Notes: generated by a model from the letters alone, not told the origin. A DNA stretch of 40,490 nucleotides from an uncultured Chthoniobacterales bacterium (GCA_937924445.1 CALDSX010000080.1:1-40490); one strand, 5' to 3'; numbered from the stretch's first letter, positions 1-9,508 are shown. Numbers and translations are program-made.

Positions 1-1
1 A

Positions 2-163
2 CAAGTGTGGAATCACGCCAAGGCTCGGTTGGCAAAGCTATTCATCAACAACAAAGAAGCCATGAAACGCAACATGCTTAACATCATGCGATCCATTCAG
101 AAAAACACCAAACTTGTCCGCTCGTTTTTCCAACTCAAAACGACTCAATATGCTGCCGCTTAG
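2..163 (+). CDS. IS630-family transposase, C-terminal fragment (cut by window edge)
   Basis: An open frame enters from the left edge and stops at TAG 161-163, giving 53 residues. It starts Q-V-W-N-H-A-K and ends with I-Q-K-N-T-K-L-V-R-S-F-F. The first part matches the region after the last catalytic Glu of DDE_3 (IS630/Tc1-mariner) transposases, which usually reads N-P-x-E-x-x-W-x-x-x-K. The end matches their closing I-Q-x-x-P-x-L-L-R-S-F-F stretch. The rest of the element lies outside the window, so whether it is intact cannot be judged. The terminal repeat should lie in the 50 bases between this stop and trpF, but without the other end I cannot define it. Confidence 0.6.
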   Translation, partial: QVWNHAKARLAKLFINNKEAMKRNMLNIMRSIQKNTKLVRSFFQLKTTQYAAA

Positions 164-214
164 CGCAGTTACTTTCGCAACGATTTATACAATTAAAGCT
201 TTGGATTTTTTTTA

Positions 215-868
215 ATGAACCACAGAAGAACGCGAATAAAGATTTGTGGGCTCACGCGTCGTGAGGATGCTTTGGAGGCTTGTGCAGCGGGCGCAGACGC
301 ACTTGGATTTATCCATTACCCCGCGTCGCCACGGCACGTAGAGCTTTTGGATGCGGACTGGATCGGAATGCTACCACCGCTTATCTCGCGAGTGGCTGTG
401 GTTGTGAACCCTGATTTAGAATTTCTGGCAAAGCTCGCGTCAGTGAGTTATTTTGACTGCGTTCAATTTCACGGGCACGAAAGCCCGCAGACAATTAACA
501 TAGCTCGTCAGCTTGGTTTTCGCGTGGTCAAGGCTCTGCGACCAAGCGCAGACAGCGAGTGGGCATCCATTTACAGTTACCCGTTTGATACTATCTTGCT
601 GGACACACCTGCGCCTGACGGACGGCTTGGTGGCACGGGGCTGACTGGTGATTGGGATCGCGTGGCACAGCTTGTCCGCGATTTGAAGGACAAACGTGTG
701 ATACTCTCCGGCGGGCTTAGTGCGATAAACGTCGGAGGGGCGGTTAGAAAAATTCGTCCTTATGCCGTTGATGTTTCGAGTGGTGTTGAGGTATCCCCCG
801 GCATAAAAAACCATGTGGCTCTACACGCCTTTTGTGAAGCGGTGTTCGGAGCTGACAACTCTGTCTAA
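215..868 (+). CDS. trpF: Phosphoribosylanthranilate isomerase TrpF
   Basis: TrpF converts N-(5-phosphoribosyl)anthranilate to 1-(carboxyphenylamino)-1-deoxyribulose 5-phosphate in cytosolic tryptophan synthesis. The 217-residue protein has normal family length and a complete TIM-barrel motif set: K-I-C-G-L-T near the start (general base Cys11), G-A-D-A-L-G-F-I, S-P-R, V-Q-F-H-G, L-L-D-T (general acid Asp130), G-G-T-G and L-S-G-G-L, then V-D-V-S-S-G-V-E. The ATG at 215 follows an A/T-rich stretch with no clear Shine-Dalgarno sequence, but it is the only start leaving the usual few residues before K-I-C-G-L-T. No other trp gene is in the window. The transposase fragment ends 51 bases upstream, so trpF may have been separated from its partners or may use a promoter close to the element. 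Confidence 0.95.
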   Translation: MNHRRTRIKICGLTRREDALEACAAGADALGFIHYPASPRHVELLDADWIGMLPPLISRVAVVVNPDLEFLAKLASVSYFDCVQFHGHESPQTINIARQLGFRVVKALRPSADSEWASIYSYPFDTILLDTPAPDGRLGGTGLTGDWDRVAQLVRDLKDKRVILSGGLSAINVGGAVRKIRPYAVDVSSGVEVSPGIKNHVALHAFCEAVFGADNSV

Positions 869-928
869 TTGGGTTTGTGAATACGCAACAGCAACGAGGC
901 AAACGAGAAAATCTATTGCCTGGAATTT

Positions 929-1912
929 TTACAAAATCCCTGTGCGGACTGCTGCGAGATCGGCTTCAACCATTATTCTGGCTAGATCTTTCATGTAAGT
1001 TGACGGGGACCAGCCGAGTATTTTTTCTGCCTTTGAACAGTCCCCTATCAGCAAATCCACTTCTGCTGGACGAAGAAGACGCTCGTCAAATTGGACGTAG
1101 TCATGCCAGTCGAGATTCACATAGCCAAAGGCGGCATCGAGAAATTCTGCGATAGTGTGCGTCTGACCTGTTGCAAGCACGTAGTCATCTGGCGTTTCAT
1201 GCTGGAGCATTCGCCACATCCCCTCGACGTATTCGGGCGCGTAACCCCAGTCGCGTTTGGCTTCGAGATTGCCAAGCTTAAGGACTTTTTGCTTGCCTTC
1301 CTTTATTCGTGCCGCAGCGATAGTGATTTTTCTGGTAACGAAATTCTCACCGCGACGCGGGGATTCGTGGTTGAAGAGAATTCCTGAGCAGGCGAACAGC
1401 CCATAAGACTCTCTGTAATTTACTGTCAGATAGTGTGCCATGACCTTCGCACACGCATAGGGCGATCGTGGATAAAATGGAGTGGTCTCGCGCTGAGGAA
1501 CTTCGCGCACTTTGCCATACATCTCAGAGGATGACGCCTGGTAAAAACGGACTTTTTTGCCTATGCCAGATTCAACAATCGCCTCGAGAATGCGACCGGC
1601 TCCTGTGCCTGTGATGTCGAGTGTGTATTCTGGGATATCAAAGCTAACTCGGACGTGACTCTGTGCGGCAAGGTTATAGACCTCGTCTGGCTCCAGTTCA
1701 TAGAGGAGCTTTACCAAGGCAACGCTGTCGCAGAGGTCGCCATAGTGCAGTTGAAGATTTTCATTGGCGGTGATCGAATCAATTCTCGAACGCGCCAGTG
1801 AACTCGTGCGGCGAACAATTCCGTGCACTTGATAGCCTTTGCTCAAAAGAAGCTCGGCCAAATACGAACCATCCTGTCCGGTAATGCCAGTAATAAGCGC
1901 TTTTTTTGACAT
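929..1912 (-). CDS. gmd: GDP-mannose 4,6-dehydratase
   Basis: Gmd converts GDP-mannose to GDP-4-keto-6-deoxymannose, the first step to GDP-fucose, GDP-rhamnose and related sugars for surface glycans. The 327-residue protein is an extended short-chain dehydrogenase. It has the NADP-binding loop G-I-T-G-Q-D-G at the N terminus, the R-R-T-S-S phosphate-binding region, the S-S-S-E-M-Y-G segment and the catalytic Y-x-x-x-K in S-P-Y-A-C-A-K, followed by [15 protein letters not shown], which is diagnostic for Gmd. The length is slightly below the usual 340-370. It converges with trpF, with 60 bases between the stops. No GDP-fucose synthase or GDP-rhamnose reductase gene is nearby, so the end product is unknown. 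Confidence 0.95.
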   Translation of the reverse strand: MSKKALITGITGQDGSYLAELLLSKGYQVHGIVRRTSSLARSRIDSITANENLQLHYGDLCDSVALVKLLYELEPDEVYNLAAQSHVRVSFDIPEYTLDITGTGAGRILEAIVESGIGKKVRFYQASSSEMYGKVREVPQRETTPFYPRSPYACAKVMAHYLTVNYRESYGLFACSGILFNHESPRRGENFVTRKITIAAARIKEGKQKVLKLGNLEAKRDWGYAPEYVEGMWRMLQHETPDDYVLATGQTHTIAEFLDAAFGYVNLDWHDYVQFDERLLRPAEVDLLIGDCSKAEKILGWSPSTYMKDLARIMVEADLAAVRTGIL

Positions 1913-1966
1913 GAAAATCTATTTATGTTTTGAGTATGCCGCTGTTGCTGGTCATGAGAGCAACCT

Positions 1967-2215
1967 TTATCCTTCTATGGTATTGATCTCTACAGGCTCC
2001 ACTTTAACCCCTAGACTTTCGAGCCAAGAGATGGCAGTTTTGATATCTTCCCGTGAGCCATCAAGTTCGAGAGAAACTATTCCGATCTCATCGGCCACAC
2101 TAGCCTGACGGATGTTCGTGACAATGGGGAAATTTTTTCCTAATTCATATATCACCGGTCGGGTGATCAGCTTGGCAGGGAAATTTAGCCAGAATCTGCG
2201 TTTTTCTTGCGACAT
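1967..2215 (-). CDS. NIL-domain (ACT-like) small protein
   Basis: This 82-residue protein looks like a stand-alone NIL domain, an ACT-like fold first described at the C terminus of methionine ABC transporter ATPases and next to some ferredoxins. Visible features are F-W-L-N-F-P near the start, P-V-I-Y-E-L-G, then D-E-I-G-I-V-S-L-E-L-D-G and a closing helix with W-L-E-S-L-G-V-K-V-E-P-V-E. The start ATG at 2215 fits the domain boundary. NIL and ACT domains generally bind amino acids or mediate dimerisation; no ligand can be read from the sequence. It lies 118 bases after tsf and 54 bases before gmd on the same strand, so it could be co-transcribed with either. Identification rests on overall pattern. 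Confidence 0.7.
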   Translation of the reverse strand: MSQEKRRFWLNFPAKLITRPVIYELGKNFPIVTNIRQASVADEIGIVSLELDGSREDIKTAISWLESLGVKVEPVEINTIEG

Positions 2216-2333
2216 TGCGTGAGCCTTTAAAGTAGATTTTAGAAAAATTTAATCATTAATAGACGAAGGCTCGGAATGCACAAACCTGCAAGTAATTCAC
2301 ACGTTTGCGCCCACCCCAACAAAGGCAAATCTC

Positions 2334-2939
2334 TCAGAATTCAGTGCCTTCACCCAAAACAAAACGAGCGAACCGACGAATAATAATATTCTCACCCAAC
2401 TCAGCTATTTTGGTCTTTAAGAGTTCACCAATAGTTTTGCCCGGATCTTTAATGAAAGGCTGATCTAAAAGGCAGACAGTGGAATAGAATTTTTCAATCT
2501 TCCCGAGAACAATTTTGTCAATGACATTGCTGGGCTTACCTTCAACCTGTGCTGCGGCGATTTCTTTCTCTGTCGCGACAACAGATTCTGATACTTGGTC
2601 CCTAGAGACGTAAAGAGGTGCGGCGGCGGCAATGTGAAGGGTGATGTCTTTAACAAAATCTTTGAAGCTATCGGTCTTGGCGACAAAATCGGTTTCGCAA
2701 TTCACTTCAACCAGAACGCCCACTCGACCAGCGAGATGTATGTAACTATGAACCAATCCCTCTTTGGCGATGCGCCCCTCTTTTTTGCCCGCACTGGCAA
2801 TTCCTTTTTTGCGAAGGATTAGTTCAGCCTGTTCAATATCACCGTTTGCCTCGGAGAGGGCTTTTTTGCAATCCATCATTCCGGCGTTGGTGCGTTCCCG
2901 GAGTTGTTTTACGAGTTTTGAATCGATTTCCTGGCTCAT
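2334..2939 (-). CDS. tsf: Elongation factor Ts
   Basis: EF-Ts is the nucleotide exchange factor that releases GDP from EF-Tu. The N-terminal UBA-like domain reads L-V-K-Q-L-R-E-R-T-N-A-G-M-M-D-C-K-K-A-L, the family signature, and later V-E-V-N-C-E-T-D-F-V-A-K is the second signature. I use the ATG at 2939 (M-S-Q-E-I-D), giving 201 residues, because the homology begins there; an in-frame ATG at 3005 would add 22 residues unlike any EF-Ts. At 201 residues this is the short form, as in Thermus, without the longer C-terminal domain of E. coli. No good Shine-Dalgarno sequence precedes the start. rpsB is immediately upstream on the same strand, the usual rpsB-tsf order. Confidence 0.95.
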   Translation of the reverse strand: MSQEIDSKLVKQLRERTNAGMMDCKKALSEANGDIEQAELILRKKGIASAGKKEGRIAKEGLVHSYIHLAGRVGVLVEVNCETDFVAKTDSFKDFVKDITLHIAAAAPLYVSRDQVSESVVATEKEIAAAQVEGKPSNVIDKIVLGKIEKFYSTVCLLDQPFIKDPGKTIGELLKTKIAELGENIIIRRFARFVLGEGTEF

Positions 2940-3090
2940 GACGAAGGTTGATTTGATATTTTTGACTGGGTCTAGTGCATGCGCATTCCTTTGGGCACAT
3001 TCCAACGCATTATTTTGGGTGGATGTGTGACAAAGGTGTCTCGCCGGCGTGAATTTTTCGAGAGTCGCCGGTCTTCAGATTTTGTTGGTT

Positions 3091-3837
3091 TTAAGCGGAT
3101 ACAGCCATCAATTCGTTGTCCGACCTTTTCGAGGGTAAGTTTGACCCGGCATAGATCGCATCAACAAGTTTTTGAAGGATGAGTCTGATAGAGCGAATGG
3201 CGTCGTCATTTCCGGCAATAGGGAATGTGATCGGCTCGGGATCGGCGTTTGTATCCACGATAGCCACCACTGGGATATTTAACCGATTTGCCTCGGCCAC
3301 TGCAATACTCTCACGTGGTGTGTCAATGATAATTATTGCGTCGGGTAACTGCTCCATGCGGCGGACCCCTTCTAAATTGCGTTTAATTTTGTTAGCTTCA
3401 CGGGTCATCGCGGCAATTTCTTTTTTGTTCCAAGGAGAATCCGAAGAGGAGAGAATTTTCTCTATCTGTTCAAGTCGCGCGACGCTCTTGCGGATAGTGG
3501 TCAGGTTTGTCAATGTGCCGCCGAGCCAGCGTTGGTTGACATAGAACATACCGCAAGCGGTAGCCGCCTCTTTGATAGCATCTTGGGCCTGTTTCTTCGT
3601 GCCAACGAAGAGAACCTTGCCGCCGTTTCTTGCGGTTTCAGTAAGGAAATTGCACGCAGCCTCAATTTGGCGTAGGGTTTGATTGAGATCAATGATATAA
3701 ATTTGATTGCGCTGTTCAAAAATGAACGGGCGCATCTTGGGATTCCAGCGCTTGGTCTGGTGTCCGAAGTGAACCCCTGACTCGAGTAACTCGGTCAAAA
3801 GTGACGGGGATTCAGTGAGAGTAGCAGTTTCGCTCAT
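3091..3837 (-). CDS. rpsB: 30S ribosomal protein S2
   Basis: S2 binds the head-body junction of the 30S subunit and helps recruit S1. The 248-residue sequence has the standard start L-L-E-S-G-V-H-F-G-H-Q-T-K-R-W-N-P-K-M and I-I-D-L-N-Q-T, then V-L-F-V-G-T-K-K-Q-A, W-L-G-G-T-L-T-N, and near the end I-V-D-T-N-A-D-P-E with I-P-I-A-G-N-D-D-A-type ribosomal contacts. It is the first gene of rpsB-tsf, with about 150 bases before the tsf start used here. The promoter should lie in the 313-base divergent gap shared with ruvC. I see no recognisable regulatory leader structure in that gap. Confidence 0.97.
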   Translation of the reverse strand: MSETATLTESPSLLTELLESGVHFGHQTKRWNPKMRPFIFEQRNQIYIIDLNQTLRQIEAACNFLTETARNGGKVLFVGTKKQAQDAIKEAATACGMFYVNQRWLGGTLTNLTTIRKSVARLEQIEKILSSSDSPWNKKEIAAMTREANKIKRNLEGVRRMEQLPDAIIIIDTPRESIAVAEANRLNIPVVAIVDTNADPEPITFPIAGNDDAIRSIRLILQKLVDAIYAGSNLPSKRSDNELMAVSA

Positions 3838-4150
3838 GCGATGTGTAGTAAGGTGAAAATTAGGAGATAGCCACTAAAACACAAAAATGCTCATACGCAA
3901 GAACAAACTGTTTTGATTGACTGATCCGTTTATTTACTGAGTGTGTTTCGGCAGCACTTTTTATTCCTGTTTGGTGTGGTGCTTCTAAAGTTGAAGTTGC
4001 GCGAAGGCGTCTCCGGAAATTTTCCGTGGAGGAGACTCCCAGTTCGCTTTTTTTTGCTAAGACAGGACACCTGGGTATTATCTGCTGCGGGAATCTGCTG
4101 CCGGATCGCTACTTGCCTCCTCTAAAAGAGTCTGATTATTATTGCCTTCT
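3838..4150. other. Divergent intergenic region rpsB / ruvC
   Basis: This 313-base gap separates the divergent rpsB and ruvC genes and should carry promoters for both. It is A/T-rich near rpsB. The small open frames inside it have no family resemblance and I regard them as noise. I could not identify a convincing sigma-70 pair or a ribosomal-protein autoregulatory structure by eye. Confidence 0.5.
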
Positions 4151-4684
4151 ATGCCACATAAGATCCTGCGTTATACGCGCGTGCTTGGAGTTGACCCGTC
4201 GCTGCGCGCTACTGGTTGGGCGGTTGTGGAAAACGGATCTGTTAGAGACGCCAGGCGCCTATCTCTTCGATCCCTGGGGTATGGGACTATCCGAGTGCCC
4301 GCCTCCGTCTCACTTTCGGAGGCGCTTCTTCGGATTCATAAAGATATTAGCATGGCCATTGCGACGCATAAACCAGAAGTGTGCGCGATCGAATCCACCA
4401 TCTATGTGCAGAGTCATAAAACCGCAATAATTCTGGGCGCAGTGCGGGGGGCAGCGCTCTTGGCAGCAGCGCAGGCTGGACTTGCGGTAACCGAATTTGC
4501 CCCAAGGCAGGTCAAGCGCTCCCTGACAGGTCGTGGAGGGGCCAAGAAAGATCAAGTTGCTTTCATGGTGAGGGCGTTGCTTGAGCTTGACCACACGCCG
4601 GATGTCGATGCGGCAGACGCGCTCGCAACGACGATAGCTTATTTTCAAAGAAATCTTCTGACGTCAGGATCGTTTATTTTATGA
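4151..4684 (+). CDS. ruvC: Holliday junction resolvase RuvC
   Basis: RuvC is the nuclease that cuts Holliday junctions with RuvAB during recombination repair. Starting from ATG 4151 the protein has 177 residues. The four acidic catalytic residues are in place: Asp15 in L-G-V-D-P-S-L-R-A-T-G-W, Glu81 in C-A-I-E-S-T, and Asp153 and Asp156 in D-V-D-A-A-D-A-L-A. The basic stretch A-P-R-Q-V-K-R-S-L-T-G-R-G-G-A-K-K-D-Q-V is also typical. A TTG at 4142 would add three residues and is less likely. Its stop overlaps the lipB start in an ATGA arrangement, so the two are translationally coupled. ruvA and ruvB are not in the window. Confidence 0.95.
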   Translation: MPHKILRYTRVLGVDPSLRATGWAVVENGSVRDARRLSLRSLGYGTIRVPASVSLSEALLRIHKDISMAIATHKPEVCAIESTIYVQSHKTAIILGAVRGAALLAAAQAGLAVTEFAPRQVKRSLTGRGGAKKDQVAFMVRALLELDHTPDVDAADALATTIAYFQRNLLTSGSFIL

Positions 4685-5406
4685 ATTTGTCCGAGCAAGA
4701 AGAGCAATCATTTGCCACGCAGTCGGGGCCGCAACCAGAATGGCTTGAACGACTGCCTTACGATAAAGCCCTTCAGATGCAGGAAGCGGCTCTAGAGTCG
4801 TTGTTTGTCGGATTGGGGCCGGAAAGGCTCTTTTTGCTTGAGCACGAACCCGTTTACACCGTGGGCCGTCATCCTGATCGTTCTGGGTTGCCTCGAGAAA
4901 AGCCACTCCCAGCAGAGTTAGTCGAAATCGGCCGAGGCGGGAAAGCAACCTGGCACGGGCCGGGTCAGCTTGTGGGGTATCCAATCATTGATCTACGCAG
5001 TCGCGGTCGCGACCTGCATCGTTATCTTCGTTTTCTTGAAGATTTTTTGATTCGACTTCTCGACACTTTCGGGCTCTCTGCGCAAAGACGTGATGGTTTA
5101 ACGGGTGTGTGGGTGGAAGATAGAAAGATCGCCTCGATCGGTGTGGGAGTTCGTCGCTGGATTACCATGCATGGTTTTGCTCTTAATGTTTGCAACGATC
5201 TCACGCCCTTTAACGAAATCGTTCCATGCGGTCTGGTAGGTGTGCGGATGACATCTATCGAGGCTGAGACGGGGGTTGCTGTGCCGGTTCAGGTTGTGGC
5301 TGCGCGTGCCATGGATTTCTTTGCCCCAGCGCTTGAAGCTGAACTGCCTGCTGCTTTTGAAAGCAGAGTTCAGGATGAAAATTTGCCGAAGACCTCGTGC
5401 GGTTGA
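4681..5406 (+). CDS. lipB: Octanoyl-[acyl-carrier-protein]:protein N-octanoyltransferase LipB
   Basis: LipB transfers octanoate from acyl carrier protein to lipoyl domains, the first step of lipoic acid attachment. The 241-residue protein carries H-E-P-V-Y-T-V-G-R-H, the signature R-G-G-K-A-T-W-H-G-P-G-Q-L-V-G-Y-P, the catalytic Lys149 in D-R-K-I-A-S-I-G-V-G and the acyl-thioester Cys183 in I-V-P-C-G-L. About 20 extra N-terminal residues are variable. It is translationally coupled to ruvC by a 4-base overlap. LipA is not adjacent. The gene converges with rbfA, with 37 bases between the stops. Confidence 0.96.
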   Translation: MNLSEQEEQSFATQSGPQPEWLERLPYDKALQMQEAALESLFVGLGPERLFLLEHEPVYTVGRHPDRSGLPREKPLPAELVEIGRGGKATWHGPGQLVGYPIIDLRSRGRDLHRYLRFLEDFLIRLLDTFGLSAQRRDGLTGVWVEDRKIASIGVGVRRWITMHGFALNVCNDLTPFNEIVPCGLVGVRMTSIEAETGVAVPVQVVAARAMDFFAPALEAELPAAFESRVQDENLPKTSCG

Positions 5407-5443
5407 TCTGCTATTAAAATTTCGGATGATGGTTGCGCGCGGT

Positions 5444-5818
5444 TCAGGAATCCCGCGAGCTAGGATCGTCAGAGCTGTCGGGTAATTCCAGCGATTCCAA
5501 AATACCGATCACCCTCGTTCCGCGCTGGATAGACTCATCGAAGTGAAAATACAATCGCGGCGTGTATTTGAGGATGACACGCTTGGACATTTCGGCTTGT
5601 AAGAAAGTCCTATGCTCTTCGAGTTGAGCAATGATGCTGCTGGGACAGACAACAGGGCCAACGGCCCCGACGTAGATATGTGCTGTTCGTAGATCGGGTG
5701 TGACGCTCGCCTGATGCACAGTTACCAGAGGGGAGTCGTCAAATATGATTTCGCGCTGGATAATCGCGCCAAGTTCTCGGCGAATCAATTCGTTGGCTCG
5801 TTGAAGGCGATGTTTCAT
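5444..5818 (-). CDS. rbfA: Ribosome-binding factor A
   Basis: RbfA is a KH-fold factor needed for late maturation of the 30S subunit and 16S rRNA 5' end processing. I use the ATG at 5818, giving 124 residues beginning M-K-H-R-L-Q-R-A-N-E-L-I-R-R-E-L, where RbfA homology starts. A longer frame to 5914 would overlap infB. Family features include I-Q-R-E-I, D-P-R-L/T-P-D-L-R-T-A-H-I-Y-V and the C-terminal P-R-L-Y-F-H-F-D-E-S-I-Q-R-G. It is the last gene of nusA-infB-rbfA, 59 bases after infB. The short acidic Ser/Asp tail is not informative. Confidence 0.92.
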   Translation of the reverse strand: MKHRLQRANELIRRELGAIIQREIIFDDSPLVTVHQASVTPDLRTAHIYVGAVGPVVCPSSIIAQLEEHRTFLQAEMSKRVILKYTPRLYFHFDESIQRGTRVIGILESLELPDSSDDPSSRDS

Positions 5819-5877
5819 CAGAGGAATAAAAGGATAACAGGCCGCCATCACGAATTTCGCAAGAACCGACGGCCTTT

Positions 5878-8199
5878 CTAAAGCTGCTGCGGGACTTTTT
5901 CGAGAAGGTAACATTCGATAATGTCCCCCTCCTCGTATTCGTTGAAATCACCGAGCCGGATGCCGCATTCCAAACCGGGGCGAACTTCTTTAACGTCATC
6001 CTGAAAGCGGCGAAGAGTAGCAACTCCACCGTCGTAGATCGGCTGGCGTCCGCGCAAGACACGGGCACGGCCATTGCGGAGAATGCGTCCGTCGGTAACC
6101 ATACAACCCGCGACGACGCCACGGGAAAGCTCAAAAACCTTTCTGACCTGAGCATGGCCGACAACTGATTCGCGTAGCTCAGGATCGAGAAGCCCAGCCA
6201 TGGCTTCTTTGACTTGGTCAATCAACTCATAAATGATCGAATAAAGTTTAATCTGAACTCCTTCGCGTTTTGCCGTATTGGTGGCTGCGTTCTCGACCTT
6301 AACGTTAAAACCGACGATAACAGCGTTCGAAGCAGCAGCAAGAAGGGCGTCGGACTCCGAAATTGGCCCGACTGCGTTGTGTATGATTTCCAGATCTATT
6401 TTCTCTGACTGAATTTCTTTAAGTGATTGTACAATTGCTTCGAGCGAACCCTGCACATCGCTCTTAAGAATAAGGCGAAGTACTTTCTTCGATTCACCGG
6501 CCAATTCGGCATAGAGATTCTCCAACGTGGGGCGCTGGGGTGCCGCAAGTTTCTCCTGGCGTTTGTTAAAAAGTCGCTCTTCCGAAAGAGCGCGCGCGTC
6601 GCGCTCCGATTCCATGACAACAAGTTCGTCGCCTGCCTGAGGAAGCCCGGAAAAACCGAGTATTTTGACCGGTGTTGAAGGGGGTGCTTCTTTGATTTGT
6701 TGGCCGCGATCGTCTAACATGGCCTTGATTTTTCCCCAATGATCGCCGCAGATAAATGGAGCGCCAGGCTTAAGAGTGCCCCGGGAGACGATCACCGTAG
6801 CTGTGGGGCCACGCCCAGATTCCATTTGTGCTTCGATGACGGTGCCACGTGCGGTTTCAGTAGCGCTTGCCTTAAGCTCGAGGATTTCAGCCTGAAGAGC
6901 AATCATTTCTAGTAATTCATCAATACCCATTCCTTTGGTGGCGGAAACGGGAACACAGATAGTCTCTCCCCCCCAATCCTCGGGCGTCAGGTCGTGCTGT
7001 TGTAGGCCGGTCTTGACGCGATCTATGTTGGCACCAGGAAGATCTATTTTATTGATCGCTACAATAATCGGAACGCCAGCCGCTTTAGCATGGCTGATTG
7101 CCTCGATCGTTTGCGGCATGATTCCGTCGTCGGCTGCAACGACCAAAACAACGATGTCTGTCACCTTGGCTCCGCGCGCCCGCATTTCGGTAAAAGCGCG
7201 ATGACCCGGTGTGTCAATAAAAGTGAAGCGTTGCTTGCCGCGGGTGACAGAGTAGGCGCCTATGTGCTGAGTGATGCCGCCGACTTCACCCGCAGCGACA
7301 CGAGTAGCGCGGATGGCATCCATGAGCGATGTTTTTCCGTGGTCAACATGGCCCATGAAGGTGATGATCGGCGCACGTTGCTGGAGTTCTTCTTTCGCTG
7401 GCTCAGGTGGAGGGGCAGGTTCAACGACGACCTGTTCTGGCTTGTGAACCCCTCCACCTTTTTCGCGGCGCTCAATTTCAAGAACAGCTCCGTGAATTTG
7501 GCAGACCTTTTGAGCTAATTCGACATCTATGGTCTCATCTCTGTTGGCGAAGATATTCATCGCCATAAGATCACTGATGACTTGATATGGCTTAAGCCCC
7601 AGTTCCTGGGTCAGAGTTGTGACGCTGATCGGCGGTTTTAGGTGGATGACGCGGGGGCCTTCGGCCTGCTTTTCACCCAAACCATCTTCTGAAACGGATC
7701 TCTTCGCCTCCGTTACAGGATTCTCTTTGAGCTGCACCGGTTTGTCGGGTTGTTCGGCTGCAGGCCTTTTTTTGGCTTCCCCTGCACCGATTAGATCAAG
7801 CACCTCTTTTTTCTGAACCGGAGGTGGTGACGGATCGGCTTCCAAAGGTTCGGCTGGGGGGGCAGCCGGGAGAAGCGGGCGCTTAGCCGTGGGAGCGATA
7901 GGGGCCAAACCTTTCAGGGAGGCCTTGGGCTTTTTGGTGGGAACGGGTTTGATCGGCGTATCCGTTTCAAAGTCCACAAGTACAACGGTTTCAACCTTCT
8001 TCGGTTTTTGGGTGTCTTCTAATTTATGGGGCCCTGGAGCGACATCGCTTGCTTGTTCAGTGAAAACTTTTTTTCTCTCTGAAGTTTGGCTGGATGGCGC
8101 ACGCGATTCTCCTTTTGGAGCCTTGAGAGACGCTTTTTCGGCGCCCTGTTTGGAACTCTGGCGAGAGGGTGTTTTTGTTGTAGGTGTTTTGGCGGACAT
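5878..8199 (-). CDS. infB: Translation initiation factor IF-2
   Basis: IF-2 is the GTPase that places initiator tRNA on the ribosome and promotes subunit joining. The 773-residue protein has a low-complexity N-terminal third rich in Lys, Pro and Ala, an IF2_N-type region near residues 195-240, then the G domain: G1 G-H-V-D-H-G-K-T near 286, G3 D-T-P-G-H near 328 and G4 N-K-I-D near 385. Domains II-IV follow, with the fMet-tRNA-binding C2 domain at the end ([10 protein letters not shown] and D-I-I-E-C-Y). It lies 58 bases downstream of nusA on the same strand and upstream of rbfA, a conserved order. The length is within the normal range. Confidence 0.98.
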   Translation of the reverse strand: MSAKTPTTKTPSRQSSKQGAEKASLKAPKGESRAPSSQTSERKKVFTEQASDVAPGPHKLEDTQKPKKVETVVLVDFETDTPIKPVPTKKPKASLKGLAPIAPTAKRPLLPAAPPAEPLEADPSPPPVQKKEVLDLIGAGEAKKRPAAEQPDKPVQLKENPVTEAKRSVSEDGLGEKQAEGPRVIHLKPPISVTTLTQELGLKPYQVISDLMAMNIFANRDETIDVELAQKVCQIHGAVLEIERREKGGGVHKPEQVVVEPAPPPEPAKEELQQRAPIITFMGHVDHGKTSLMDAIRATRVAAGEVGGITQHIGAYSVTRGKQRFTFIDTPGHRAFTEMRARGAKVTDIVVLVVAADDGIMPQTIEAISHAKAAGVPIIVAINKIDLPGANIDRVKTGLQQHDLTPEDWGGETICVPVSATKGMGIDELLEMIALQAEILELKASATETARGTVIEAQMESGRGPTATVIVSRGTLKPGAPFICGDHWGKIKAMLDDRGQQIKEAPPSTPVKILGFSGLPQAGDELVVMESERDARALSEERLFNKRQEKLAAPQRPTLENLYAELAGESKKVLRLILKSDVQGSLEAIVQSLKEIQSEKIDLEIIHNAVGPISESDALLAAASNAVIVGFNVKVENAATNTAKREGVQIKLYSIIYELIDQVKEAMAGLLDPELRESVVGHAQVRKVFELSRGVVAGCMVTDGRILRNGRARVLRGRQPIYDGGVATLRRFQDDVKEVRPGLECGIRLGDFNEYEEGDIIECYLLEKVPQQL

Positions 8200-8257
8200 C
8201 CGTCTGTTTTATTTGGTTAACGATCTTTTCCGAGAGGAAGAGAGGTGCCTGAAAAAA

Positions 8258-9508
8258 TCATTTCTTTTCATTGGTAGCAGAGGCAAGACGCAAAATTTCC
8301 TCTGCACGTTCAATCTCGATTGCTGCGATGTTTGCGATGTCTATGGGAGTCGCGTCCGCGAGGCTCTGAATGTCGCTGAAACCGCCGAGCACGAGTTTGT
8401 TTGCTGTTTCGGGTTCAATGCCAAGTTTTTCGGTAAGACTTTTAGCTGCATTAGCGACCTGCGCATGAAAATTGTCCTGAACCGACGGGGCTTTTTCAAT
8501 CGTGACATCCCAGCCAGTGAGCCGGGAAGTCAAGCGGGCGTTTTGACCACGTTTACCGATGGCGATGCTGAGTTCCGATTCGTCCACGAGCACGTGAACG
8601 CGTTTACCTGCGTGATCTACGGTGACCGTTTTGGCCTTGGCAGGTTTTAGAGCTTCAATGACGAATTCCCGAGGATCGGGGCTCCAGCGGATGATATCAA
8701 TTTTTTCGTTGTTTAGCTCGCGAACAATATTTCGAACGCGAGAGCCTTTCATGCCAACGCAAGCACCTACGGGATCCACCTTGTTGTCCGCACTCCAAAC
8801 CGCGACTTTTGTCCGAAAACCGGGTTCGCGTGCGATCGCACGAAGTTCAACGGTGCGGTCTGCTATTTCGCTCACCTCGACCTCAAACAAACGTTTTACA
8901 AAATTCGGATGGCTGCGTGAGAGTATGATTTCCGGTCCGCGGGGGCCATTTTCAACTGCAACAACGTAAGCCCGGATACGATCCCCAATCGCATAATCCT
9001 CTGTGGCAACCCGTTCGCGATTGGGCATTGTGGCTTCAAATTTTCCAAGGTCAACAATTACGTCGGAACGTTCAAAGCGTCGAACAGTGCCGCTAACAAT
9101 GTCTCCGGCACGGTCTTTAAATTCCGAGAAGATGAGCTCCTTTTCGGCCTGGCGCAGCCGTTGCATCATGGCTTGTTTTGCGGCCTGAGCGGCAATCCGC
9201 CCGAAATTTTTTGGAGTAACCTCCACTTCGATGACGTCACCAATCTCGGCATCGCCTCGGACGACCCGAGCTTTCTGAAGGGAAATTTCATCGTGTGGGT
9301 TTGTGACAGTCTCCACTACGGTGAGACTCGCCAAGGATCGAATAACGCCGGTTTTAGGATTTATATCGACACGCAGATCCTTCGCCGGCCCAAAACTCCG
9401 TTTGGACGCCTGAAGTAGTGCACCAGAGACAGCTTCGATAAGCACATCTCGACTGATGCCTTTTTCTCGTTCGAGATATTCGAGCATTGCGATAAACTCG
9501 CTGTTCAT
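8258..9508 (-). CDS. nusA: Transcription termination/antitermination factor NusA
   Basis: NusA binds RNA polymerase and modulates pausing, termination and antitermination. The 416-residue protein has an N-terminal RNA polymerase-binding domain (residues 1-125), an S1 domain (about 130-200; G-D-I-V-S-G-T-V), and two KH domains (about 200-345), including G-A-C-V-G-M-K-G-S-R-V and I-A-I-G-K-R-G-Q-N-A-R-L. A single short helix-hairpin-helix tail follows (345-416), not the double acidic repeat of E. coli. It is the first gene of nusA-infB-rbfA. rimP, which normally precedes nusA, is absent at this locus. A terminator-like hairpin lies about 150 bases upstream of the ATG on the same strand. Confidence 0.96.
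   Translation of the reverse strand: MNSEFIAMLEYLEREKGISRDVLIEAVSGALLQASKRSFGPAKDLRVDINPKTGVIRSLASLTVVETVTNPHDEISLQKARVVRGDAEIGDVIEVEVTPKNFGRIAAQAAKQAMMQRLRQAEKELIFSEFKDRAGDIVSGTVRRFERSDVIVDLGKFEATMPNRERVATEDYAIGDRIRAYVVAVENGPRGPEIILSRSHPNFVKRLFEVEVSEIADRTVELRAIAREPGFRTKVAVWSADNKVDPVGACVGMKGSRVRNIVRELNNEKIDIIRWSPDPREFVIEALKPAKAKTVTVDHAGKRVHVLVDESELSIAIGKRGQNARLTSRLTGWDVTIEKAPSVQDNFHAQVANAAKSLTEKLGIEPETANKLVLGGFSDIQSLADATPIDIANIAAIEIERAEEILRLASATNEKK

Noticed and set aside
897-934. Weak stem AGGCAA/TTGCCT followed by TTTTT between trpF and gmd
   Set aside because: A 6-base stem with a long loop is too weak to call a terminator with confidence.
2940-3005. Longer N terminus for EF-Ts from an upstream ATG
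   Set aside because: The added residues do not resemble EF-Ts, and the normal start M-S-Q-E-I-D fits the family.
3943-4125. A 60-residue frame in the rpsB/ruvC gap
   Set aside because: It has no recognisable pattern and no ribosome-binding site, and the gap is needed for two promoters.
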